From Rhodoferax sp. (GTDB taxonomy: Bacteria; Pseudomonadota; Gammaproteobacteria; Burkholderiales; Burkholderiaceae), in the NCBI GenBank assembly GCA_028292075.1, contig JAQGNA010000029.1, positions 1-5,380 of the forward strand: a stretch of DNA of 5,380 bases, given 5' to 3'. The stretch's first letter is position 1; every line of letters starts with the position of its first letter. Shown here in pieces: positions 1 through 5,380 of this stretch. The notes under the pieces were generated by a model. The model worked only from the letters and a program-made list of their open reading frames with translations. It was not told the origin of the DNA and did no database searches. A program made the position numbers and the translations under genes.

Positions 1-149
1 CGCTGTTCGGTTTGGCGTTGTGGCTGCGTTCCCCTCACTGCCTGCACCAGCGGTCGCGGGCCACGCTGGTCCGCGCGCTGGCCGACGGCTTTGCCGGCCG
101 CCTGGGGCCGATGCCGGACGATTTGAACCCGGTGGTCGCCCATGCTTGA
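1..149 (+). CDS. C-terminal fragment of unidentified protein (5' end outside window)
   Basis: Reading from base 3, an open frame runs 48 codons to a TGA at 147-149. It overlaps the permease start at 142 by 8 bases, a junction typical of an operon. The visible tail starts with a hydrophobic stretch (LFGLALWL) followed by basic and polar residues (RSPHCLHQRSRATL) and ends in PVVAHA. The hydrophobic-then-basic tail and the location directly before a polysaccharide exporter would suit the end of a glycosyltransferase, but no diagnostic motif is present and I do not assign a function. This frame is preferred over the one starting at base 20 because it ends exactly at the next gene's start and the other runs across it. 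Confidence 0.6.
   Translation, partial: LFGLALWLRSPHCLHQRSRATLVRALADGFAGRLGPMPDDLNPVVAHA
131..135 (+). promoter_or_regulatory. Ribosome binding site of the ABC permease
   Basis: GGTGG lies six bases before the ATG at 142, inside the last codons of the upstream gene. It supports the 142 start together with the 8-base gene overlap. It is a modest match to the Shine-Dalgarno consensus, so coupling to upstream translation probably contributes. Confidence 0.45.
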
Positions 150-939
150 TGCGCGGCCGATCCAGTCCGGTGTGGACGACCTGGCGCGCGCGTTCCGTGC
201 CTTTCCACTCATTGCCTACCTGGCCTGGAGCGACCTTCAGGCCCGCTACCGCCGCACGGTGCTCGGGCCCTTCTGGCTGACGCTCGGCACGGCATTGGGC
301 ACGGCCGGGCTGGGCCTGATCTGGAGCGAGCTCTTCAAGCTCGACCGGGCTGTCTTCGTGCCGGCGCTGACCGCCGGGCTCATCATGTGGCAGTTGCTCA
401 GCGGCTGCACGACCGAAGCCACCACCACCTTCTGGCGCCAGGCCGGCATGATCCGCAACGTGCAGATGCCCCTGGCCGTGTACCCGATCCAGATGGTGGT
501 CAAGCATGCGCTGAACTTCCTGCATGTGCTGCCGGTCTTCGTGGTGGTGGCGCTGGTGTTCGACGTGCCGGTCAATGCCAACACCTGGCTGGTGCTGCCG
601 TGCCTGGTGGTCACGCTGGCGAACCTGCTCTGGATCACCACGCTCATGAGCATGCTGGGCGCGCGTTTTCGCGACCTCGAATACCTGTTGGTCGCCGGCA
701 TGCCGATCCTCATGTTTTTGAGCCCTGTGTTCTACCGGCCCAGCTACCTGCCCATCACCGGCCAACTGGTCTGGCTCAACCCGTTCAGCCACTTCATCGA
801 GCTGGTGCGCTATCCCCTGCTGGGCACGGTGCCACCGGGCTTCGTGGTGGCCACCAACCTGGCGCTGCTGGCAACGGGCGGGGCGGTGACTTTCGCGCTG
901 TTCCAGCGCAAGCGCAGCCGCATCGCGTACTGGGTCTAG
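142..939 (+). CDS. wzm: ABC-2 type polysaccharide exporter permease (Wzm/KpsM family)
   Basis: This 265-residue inner-membrane protein is the channel subunit of an ABC exporter for lipid-linked O-antigen or capsular polysaccharide. An amphipathic N-terminal region (about 12-40) carries the family pattern ARYRRTVLGPFW (34-45), which lies at the membrane interface. About six hydrophobic segments follow, near 43-62, 71-88, 112-142, 147-171, 181-198 and 234-254. A cytoplasmic loop RFRDLEYL (175-182) matches the coupling-helix region of this family. It is followed by SPVFY (194-198) and NPFSHFIELVR (213-223), both characteristic of Wzm/KpsM proteins. Length is normal for the family (about 260). 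The ATPase gene starts two bases after its stop, so the two subunits are made together. Sequence alone does not tell an O-antigen exporter (Wzm) from a capsule exporter (KpsM), so the symbol is nominal. Confidence 0.93.
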   Translation: MLDARPIQSGVDDLARAFRAFPLIAYLAWSDLQARYRRTVLGPFWLTLGTALGTAGLGLIWSELFKLDRAVFVPALTAGLIMWQLLSGCTTEATTTFWRQAGMIRNVQMPLAVYPIQMVVKHALNFLHVLPVFVVVALVFDVPVNANTWLVLPCLVVTLANLLWITTLMSMLGARFRDLEYLLVAGMPILMFLSPVFYRPSYLPITGQLVWLNPFSHFIELVRYPLLGTVPPGFVVATNLALLATGGAVTFALFQRKRSRIAYWV

Positions 940-941
940 CC

Positions 942-1661
942 ATGACCATGCTTCAGTTCGATCGTGTGACGGTGCAGTACCCGCTGTACAGCAGCAAGAG
1001 CAAGTCGCTGCGCAGCCAGCTGCTGCGCATTTCGACAGGCGGGCGCATCGAGCAGGAGGCGGCGGGCGTGCGCGTGGTCACGGCCCTGCATGACGTCTCG
1101 TTCACGCTGCGCGATGGCGACCGCGTCGGCCTGCTCGGCCACAATGGCGCCGGCAAGAGCACCTTGCTGCGGACCATGGCCGGCGTCTACCAGCCCCTGA
1201 CCGGCACGGTGCAGCGGCGAGGCCGTGTCGCCACCGTGCTGGAGCTGGGCGCCGGCATGGACCCTGACCTCACCGGCTACGAGAACATCCAGCGCATGTG
1301 CCGCATGCTGGGCCGCAGCGCCGACGAGGCGGAGCGCGCGGTGCCCGACATCGAAAGCTTCTCGCAGCTCGGCGGCTTCCTCGACCTGCCGGTGCGCACC
1401 TATTCCTCGGGCATGACGACGCGCCTCATGTTCTCGGTGGCCACTTCGGCGGCGCCCGACATTCTGCTGCTCGACGAGGTCTTTAGCGCCGGCGACGCGG
1501 AGTTTCAGGCGCAGGCCCGCCAGCGCATGGCGTCGCTGATTTCGGACGTGGGCATCTTCGTGTTCGCCTCGCACGACCACGACCTGCTCAAGCAGTACTG
1601 CAGCCGCTTCCTGCGCCTGGCGCACGGCAGCATCGCCGAGATTGGCATCAACGACTTCTAG
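942..1661 (+). CDS. wzt: ABC exporter ATP-binding protein (Wzt/KpsT family, short form)
   Basis: This 239-residue protein is the nucleotide-binding subunit that powers the permease encoded just upstream. Walker A is GHNGAGKST (66-74), the signature is YSSGM (154-158, the usual LSGGQ replacement in polysaccharide exporters), Walker B is ILLLDE (174-179), the D-loop is SAGD (182-185) and the H-loop histidine is H211 in [17 protein letters not shown] (100-112) corresponds to the LELGAGF-P-LTG stretch typical of Wzt/KpsT. The protein ends about 28 residues after the H-loop, so it lacks the C-terminal carbohydrate-binding domain of long Wzt proteins such as those of E. coli O8/O9a. The frame stays open far upstream (to 387), but that part overlaps the permease and is not coding. 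ATG at 942 is chosen for its two-base spacing from the permease stop; ATG at 948 is an alternative, and neither has a strong ribosome binding site. Confidence 0.95.
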   Translation: MTMLQFDRVTVQYPLYSSKSKSLRSQLLRISTGGRIEQEAAGVRVVTALHDVSFTLRDGDRVGLLGHNGAGKSTLLRTMAGVYQPLTGTVQRRGRVATVLELGAGMDPDLTGYENIQRMCRMLGRSADEAERAVPDIESFSQLGGFLDLPVRTYSSGMTTRLMFSVATSAAPDILLLDEVFSAGDAEFQAQARQRMASLISDVGIFVFASHDHDLLKQYCSRFLRLAHGSIAEIGINDF

Positions 1662-1676
1662 CCCTGCGGAAATCTC

Positions 1677-2057
1677 ATGACGCGCCTCATCATCGATCTT
1701 GACGAAACCATCACGCTGCATGCCCGCGACGGCTATGCCGATGCGGTGCCGAATGCGGCCGTGGTGGCCAGGCTGCGCGAGTACAAGGCGCAGGGCTTCG
1801 AGATCGCCATCCACACCAGCCGCAACATGCGCACGCACGGCGGCAATGTCGGCCTCATCAACGTCCACACGCTGCCGGTGATCCTCGACTGGCTTCGCCG
1901 CCACGAGGTGCCGTTCGACGAGGTGTACGTCGGAAAGCCGTGGTGCGGCGTGGACGGCTTCTATGTGGACGACCGCGCGGTCCGGCCATCGGAGTTCGTG
2001 CGCCTCTCGTTCGATGAAATCCATGCGCTGCTGCGCTCGGAAAAGACGGGGGCGTGA
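1677..2057 (+). CDS. Capsule biosynthesis HAD phosphatase, EcbF/BcbF-like
   Basis: This 126-residue protein is a small, capless HAD-superfamily hydrolase. Motif I is DLDET (7-11) with nucleophile D7 and acid/base D9. Motif II is at HTSRNMR (46-52), with a serine or threonine followed by R49. Motif III is K87 in GKPW (86-89). Motif IV is the acidic pair D98/D99 in YVDDRAVRP (96-104). The spacing and the strings TSRNMR, NVHTLP, VGKPWCG and YVDDRAVRPSEF match the capsule phosphatases known as EcbF/BcbF (Pasteurella and relatives), and the length is the usual one. It should dephosphorylate a phosphorylated sugar or small metabolite in the cytoplasm; the substrate is not deducible. A 15-base gap with only a weak GGA (1668-1670) separates it from the ATPase gene. 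Its TGA shares one base with the next gene's ATG (TGATG), which suggests coupled translation. Confidence 0.9.
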   Translation: MTRLIIDLDETITLHARDGYADAVPNAAVVARLREYKAQGFEIAIHTSRNMRTHGGNVGLINVHTLPVILDWLRRHEVPFDEVYVGKPWCGVDGFYVDDRAVRPSEFVRLSFDEIHALLRSEKTGA

Positions 2058-3700
2058 TGCTGCTCATCATCTCGGGCCAATATGTCGAAAGCGAGCTTTC
2101 CGCCGAGTTCGGACGCATTCCGCCGGCGTTTCTGCCGCTCGGCAATCAGCGCCTCTACGCGCACCAGGTAGGGCAACTCTCGCGCCACTACCCCGAGACG
2201 GCGCTCACGCTGCCCAGTGACTTCGAGCTCGACCGGCCCGACGCCGACATGCTCGCATCGCTCGACGTGAGGGTTTGCCGCACGACCACTGGCAGCCCGC
2301 TGGGCGCGGCCGTTCGCGAGGCATTGGGCCATGTGGTGCTCGACGGCCGCATCGACATCCTGTATGGCGACACGCTGGTCTATGAAGACGAGCTGGGCGG
2401 CACCGACTGGATCGCGGTGGGCGACTCCGACGAACACTATCCCTGGCACTACGAAGGCGCGGACCGGCCTGCGTCCGGGCCCGTGGAGGCCGTGGCGCAG
2501 GGCAGGGATGGCATGGGAGGTGAAGCCTGGGCCGGCATGTTCTCCTTCTCGAGCGCGCTGGAATTTCTGGGTGTGCTGGAGCAGTGCGACGACTTCATCG
2601 CGGCCGTCACCCGCTATGGCGAAGTCTGCCATCCGCTCGAGCGCCGTTCGCTCAAGCGCTGGCTCGACTTCGGCCATGTGCACACCTACTTTCACTCGCG
2701 GCTGGCGGTCACCACCCAGCGACATTTCAACCACCTGCGCATCGAGGACGGCGTGGTCGCCAAGTCGAGCGACGACCGGCGGAAGATGCAGGCCGAGGCA
2801 AGCTGGTTCGCCGCGGCTCCGGTGGCGGTCCGGCCCTACCTGCCGAACTTCATCAGCGCCGAGCTTCCCGAGCTTCCCGGGTCTTCCGGGTCTTCCGGGT
2901 CTTCCGCGCCTCCCGGGCACGGCGCGGTGGCGGGCTATGCCATCGAGTACCTGCCACTGGTGCCGCTGAATGAACTCTTCGTGTTCGGACGGTTGCCGGG
3001 AAAAGTCTGGCGCAGGATCTTTCGCGCCTGCGATCGGTTCCTCTGCGCCGCGCGCGGCGTGCCCGTGCCAGCGCCGATTGCGCGGGCCACCGACGGCGCC
3101 ATGGCCGAACGCCTCTACCGCAGCAAGACGGCGGAGCGGCTGACACTCTTTGCCCGCCAGACCGGTGTCGACCTCGACGCGCCGTGGCGACTGGGCGGGC
3201 GGGCGCTGCCCTCGCTGCGGCGCATGGCCGAAGACGCCGCCGACCTCGCGATGGCGCACGCGCCGGCAGCCTCGTTCGTTCACGGTGATTTCTGCTTCAG
3301 CAACATCCTGTTCGATTTTCGTTCGGACCGCGTGAAGCTGATCGACCCGCGCGGCCTCGACGCCGACGGCCGCATCACACCGTTCGGCGACTTCCGCTAC
3401 GACGTCGCCAAGCTCGCGCATTCGGTGCTGGGGCTGTACGACGTGATCGTGGCCGGCCGCTACACGCTCAAGGGGAGCGGGCACGACATCGACTTCGAGG
3501 TCTGGCATGCCAACCCGGCGGACATCGGTGCGGTGTTCCGTGGCATGGCCTTCGCCGGGCGGTCGGCCGAGGCCTGGGACGCGCAGCCCATCATGGTGCT
3601 GCTGTTCCTTTCGATGCTGCCGCTGCACGTCGACAACCCACCGCGACAACGCGCGCTGATGGCCAACGCCTTGCGCCTGTACCAGGAGACGTGCCCATGA
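2057..3700 (+). CDS. Two-domain protein: nucleotidyltransferase-like region fused to APH/choline-kinase-like phosphotransferase
   Basis: This 547-residue protein has no single name I can give. Residues 1 to about 190 resemble a nucleotidyltransferase fold: FGRIPPAFLPLGNQRL (18-33) aligns with the substrate-entry motif of such enzymes, and DILYGDTLV (100-108) supplies D105 at the usual metal position. However, the position expected to hold the catalytic lysine (PK) reads P23-A24. A joining segment contains DFGHVHTYFHSR (204-215). The kinase-like part runs from about 220 to the end: K236 in VVAKSS is the candidate ATP lysine, E247 the candidate paired glutamate, HGDFCFSN (409-416) is the Brenner-type catalytic loop with D411 and N416, and IDPRG (429-433) holds the metal ligand D430. 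A repeat-encoded insert lies at 269-286. The likely role is phosphorylating a small alcohol, amino-alcohol or sugar for surface decoration. Treponema LicCA is a known fusion with comparable activities. ATG at 2057 is chosen over GTG at 2054 because it gives a TGATG stop-start junction and better spacing from the G-run at 2048-2052. Confidence 0.85.
   Translation: MLLIISGQYVESELSAEFGRIPPAFLPLGNQRLYAHQVGQLSRHYPETALTLPSDFELDRPDADMLASLDVRVCRTTTGSPLGAAVREALGHVVLDGRIDILYGDTLVYEDELGGTDWIAVGDSDEHYPWHYEGADRPASGPVEAVAQGRDGMGGEAWAGMFSFSSALEFLGVLEQCDDFIAAVTRYGEVCHPLERRSLKRWLDFGHVHTYFHSRLAVTTQRHFNHLRIEDGVVAKSSDDRRKMQAEASWFAAAPVAVRPYLPNFISAELPELPGSSGSSGSSAPPGHGAVAGYAIEYLPLVPLNELFVFGRLPGKVWRRIFRACDRFLCAARGVPVPAPIARATDGAMAERLYRSKTAERLTLFARQTGVDLDAPWRLGGRALPSLRRMAEDAADLAMAHAPAASFVHGDFCFSNILFDFRSDRVKLIDPRGLDADGRITPFGDFRYDVAKLAHSVLGLYDVIVAGRYTLKGSGHDIDFEVWHANPADIGAVFRGMAFAGRSAEAWDAQPIMVLLFLSMLPLHVDNPPRQRALMANALRLYQETCP
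2861..2914 (+). repeat. 9-bp tandem repeat inside the kinase-like coding region
   Basis: Six consecutive 9-base units read GAGCTTCCC twice, GGGTCTTCC three times, then GCGCCTCCC, so there are two perfect blocks and one diverged unit. The repeat is in frame, and each unit adds three residues: ELP ELP GSS GSS GSS APP (269-286). It sits between NFISA and AGYAIEYLPL, that is, in a loop just before the segment expected to form the kinase hinge. The encoded stretch is low in complexity and rich in Gly, Ser and Pro, as in a flexible linker. Gain or loss of a unit would leave the frame intact. Confidence 0.9.
3684..3688 (+). promoter_or_regulatory. Ribosome binding site deciding the start of the nucleotidyltransferase gene
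   Basis: AGGAG is followed by eight bases and then ATG at 3697. The in-frame GTG at 3691 would leave only two bases, so this site supports 3697 as the true start. The site lies within the last codons of the upstream gene. Confidence 0.75.
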
Positions 3701-4431
3701 TCGTCATTCCCATGGCCGGCAACAGCCGCCGCTTCCGCGAGGCCGGCTATGACCGGCCCAAGTACGAATTGCCGCTGCATGGCGAATCGCTGTTCGCCCG
3801 TTCGCTGCGTTCGTTCGAGGCCTATTTCGAAACCGAGCGCTTTGTCATCGTCTGCCGACGCGACCTCGGTGCCGATGCCTTCGTGCGCCGCGAATGCGCG
3901 CGGCTCGGCATCGCCCGGGCCGAGATCGTCGAAGTGGAAGGGGCCACGCGCGGCCAGGGCGAGACGGTGCTGATGGGGCTGGAGCGTTGCAATTTCCTGC
4001 CGGCCGAGGCGGTCGTCGTCTTCAACATCGACACCATCCGGCTCGGCTGGCGCTTTCCCGAGGCCTGCCAGTTCGTCGACGGCTACCTGGAGGTGTTCCG
4101 CGGCGAAGGCACGCAGTGGTCGTTCGTCGAGCCGGCGGCCGCGTACTCGCGCCGGGTCTGTCGCACCACCGAGAAGGAGCGCATCTCCGACCTCTGCTCG
4201 ACCGGGCTCTACTACTTTGCACGCGCCGCCGATCTGGTAGCCGCCTGCCGTGCGGCACTGTCCGAAGCCGAGGCCTACCAGGCCCGGTGGACCGAGGTGT
4301 ACGTGGCGCCACTCTTCAACCCGCTCATCGCGGCGGGCAAGACCATCACCTACGAGGTGGTGGACATCGCTGAGGTCGGTTTCTCGGGCACGCCGGCCGA
4401 GTACGAGGCAATGCTCGCCCGCCCCGCATGA
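3697..4431 (+). CDS. Nucleotidyltransferase of capsule/LPS gene clusters (BcbE-like)
   Basis: This 244-residue protein is a GT-A-like enzyme that should couple an NTP to a phosphorylated sugar or small alcohol and release pyrophosphate. The N-terminus MIVIPMAGNSRRF (1-13), then GYDRPKYELPL (17-27), gives the NTP-binding loop and the catalytic lysine K22. TRGQGETV (84-91) fits the base-recognition region. FNIDTI (109-114) supplies the metal aspartate D112. STGLYYF (168-174) is the usual sugar-side strand, and VDIAEVGFSGTPAEY (222-236) gives D223 and the GTP-x-EY ending typical of this fold. All core positions are intact, unlike the domain fused to the kinase just upstream. It resembles the predicted nucleotidyltransferase BcbE of Pasteurella capsule loci, from memory of that family. 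Sugar and base specificity cannot be read. The gene overlaps its upstream neighbour by four bases (ATGA) and the downstream gene by four (ATGA). Confidence 0.87.
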   Translation: MIVIPMAGNSRRFREAGYDRPKYELPLHGESLFARSLRSFEAYFETERFVIVCRRDLGADAFVRRECARLGIARAEIVEVEGATRGQGETVLMGLERCNFLPAEAVVVFNIDTIRLGWRFPEACQFVDGYLEVFRGEGTQWSFVEPAAAYSRRVCRTTEKERISDLCSTGLYYFARAADLVAACRAALSEAEAYQARWTEVYVAPLFNPLIAAGKTITYEVVDIAEVGFSGTPAEYEAMLARPA

Positions 4432-5380
4432 AGACGTCCGACATCACCATCGTTTTTCAGGGCGCCTTCAAGCCCTATGCCCCGATGGGCAGCCTCTCGT
4501 TCGCCGAGATCCTCAAGCGCACCCGCAAGGCGCTGCCCGGGGCGCGCGTCATGGTGTCGACCTGGGAAGGCGCCGACGTTCCGGCCGTGTTCGGCATCGA
4601 CCAGCTGGTGCAGTCGAAGGACCCGGGCGCGCTGGCGCCGCTGAAGCTCACCGACGCCAAGGCCAACAACATCAACCGGCAGATCGTGTGCACCCGTGCC
4701 GGGCTCGCCGCTGTGGCCACCCCGTACGCGCTGAAGCTGCGCACCGACAGCTTCCTGGAGCACGCCGGCTTCATCGACTTCTACCTGGCCCAGCTGCGCC
4801 GCGACCAGCGGGCCCGGCGCATCGTTGCCAACGCATTCTTCACGCTCGACACCGCCGTGTTCGAACGTTTTCCGTACCACGTGAGCGACTGGACCCAGTT
4901 CGGTCAGACGGAGGTGTTGCGCACCTATTGGGACGTGCCCCTGATGGCGCCCGCCGCAGGCCGCTTCTACGAAAACCGGCCGCATCCGCCGGGCTCCAAC
5001 GTGTTTGAAAAACGCTTTCGCGCGGAATTCGCCGTCGAGCAATACATCTGCATGCACTACGCGGCGCGGCTGGGCTACCCGCTGCCGCGCTGCCTGAACG
5101 ACAGCTCCGAAGCGGTGCTCGCGGGCTACCGGCGCTTTCTGGCCGAGGAGACGCTGGTGCTCGATCCGTGGCAGCTCGGCGTCGTTTTTCCGAAGTACGG
5201 CTGGGTCAACGACTCGGTGTTGCAGGGCATCAACAACGTCATGCACCTGGACTGGCTGGCGCTGGCGGAACAGCCGCCCTTCGACGACAGCGAGCCCGAA
5301 GTGTTCGCGGCCCTTGCGGCGCGGCGCCGCCGGCTGAAGAAGGTGACGGCCTGGCTGTTCGACCTGAGCGCGCCGCTGCA
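4428..5380 (+). CDS. WavE-like glycosyltransferase, 3' end outside window
   Basis: An open frame starts at ATG 4428, overlapping the previous stop as ATGA, and runs to the window edge with no stop, giving 317 complete codons. The N-terminus DITIVFQGAF (5-14) is followed by P37 and VSTWEG (43-48). KDPG (64-67), NNINRQIVCTRAGL (80-93) and ALKLRTDSF (101-109) then follow in the order seen in the WavE lipopolysaccharide-synthesis family, first named from the Vibrio cholerae core locus. RTDS (105-108) is the probable acidic nucleotide-sugar or metal site of a GT-A-like enzyme. Later conserved-looking stretches include SDWTQFG (151-157), EQYICMHY (208-215) and FPKYGWVNDS (263-272). No signal peptide or membrane span is visible, so it is probably cytoplasmic. 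It likely transfers a sugar to the exported glycan; donor and linkage are unknown. No good Shine-Dalgarno sequence precedes it, so translation probably depends on the overlap. Confidence 0.85.
   Translation, partial: MKTSDITIVFQGAFKPYAPMGSLSFAEILKRTRKALPGARVMVSTWEGADVPAVFGIDQLVQSKDPGALAPLKLTDAKANNINRQIVCTRAGLAAVATPYALKLRTDSFLEHAGFIDFYLAQLRRDQRARRIVANAFFTLDTAVFERFPYHVSDWTQFGQTEVLRTYWDVPLMAPAAGRFYENRPHPPGSNVFEKRFRAEFAVEQYICMHYAARLGYPLPRCLNDSSEAVLAGYRRFLAEETLVLDPWQLGVVFPKYGWVNDSVLQGINNVMHLDWLALAEQPPFDDSEPEVFAALAARRRRLKKVTAWLFDLSAPL

Noticed and set aside
20..280. 86-codon plus-strand open frame at the left edge
   Set aside because: It overlaps both the end of the upstream gene and the permease in a different frame, and its Pro/Arg/Gly-rich product has no motif.
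387..941. Upstream extension of the ATPase frame to an ATG at 387
   Set aside because: The extension lies wholly within the permease gene, and its translation is Ala/Gly/His/Arg-rich with no family match. The ATPase domain begins normally at 942.
1662..1676. Possible internal promoter or terminator in the 15-base gap after the ATPase gene
   Set aside because: The gap is too short, and no hairpin with a T-run and no -10/-35 pair is visible.
936..2024. Long antisense open frame (362 codons) opposite the ATPase and phosphatase genes
   Set aside because: It spans two clearly real sense genes and their junction, has low-complexity composition and no motif. It is treated as a composition artefact.
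2861..2914. CRISPR-like or phase-variation repeat causing frameshifts
   Set aside because: Units are contiguous without spacers, and the 9-base period preserves the reading frame, so on/off switching by frameshift is not expected from whole-unit changes.
1961..3649. Very long antisense open frame (562 codons) opposite the kinase fusion gene
   Set aside because: It mirrors a well-supported sense gene whose catalytic motifs are intact. In GC-rich DNA the antisense frame often lacks stops because of third-position G/C bias. Its translation is rich in H, R, V, G and A with no recognisable domain, and it has no gene context on the minus strand.
4250..5008. 252-codon plus-strand open frame across the nucleotidyltransferase/WavE junction
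   Set aside because: It is out of frame with both supported genes and gives an Arg/Pro/His-rich translation typical of an off-frame read of GC-rich coding DNA.
4350..5246. Antisense open frame (298 codons) opposite the end of the nucleotidyltransferase and the WavE-like gene
   Set aside because: The plus-strand frame from 4428 has a recognisable motif order and an ATGA overlap start, and it stays open to the window end. The antisense product has no recognisable features.

Overview
The window is one dense, single-strand (+) block of surface-polysaccharide genes from a GC-rich Gram-negative bacterium. Strong G/C bias at third codon positions and the style of the proteins suggest a betaproteobacterium of the Burkholderiales type. 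That is an inference from composition, because no taxonomic marker such as an rRNA gene is present.

Layout from left to right: (i) the last 48 codons of an unidentified gene (1-149); (ii) an ABC exporter of the Wzm/Wzt (KpsM/KpsT) kind, with permease at 142-939 and ATPase at 942-1661; (iii) a three-gene modification cassette, with a small HAD phosphatase of the EcbF/BcbF capsule family (1677-2057), a two-domain protein that joins a nucleotidyltransferase-like region to an APH/choline-kinase-like phosphotransferase (2057-3700), and a complete stand-alone nucleotidyltransferase resembling the BcbE group (3697-4431); (iv) the first 317 codons of a WavE-like glycosyltransferase (4428-5380), which is open at the right edge and has no stop codon here. 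Every junction is an overlap or a gap of at most 15 bases, so the set reads as one operon with translational coupling. No promoter, terminator, RNA gene, insertion sequence or CRISPR array is visible, and no stretch of 300 bases lacks a gene.

Working model: the ABC pair exports a finished, lipid-linked polysaccharide across the inner membrane. The kinase, nucleotidyltransferase and phosphatase set looks like a route that phosphorylates a small hydroxyl compound or sugar, activates it as an NDP derivative, and clears or matures phosphorylated intermediates. The WavE-like enzyme and the upstream partial gene would belong to glycan assembly. The substrate of the cassette cannot be read from sequence. 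The kinase/nucleotidyltransferase fusion, with an apparently degenerate nucleotidyltransferase signature and a 9-base tandem repeat inside its kinase lobe, is the most unusual item.
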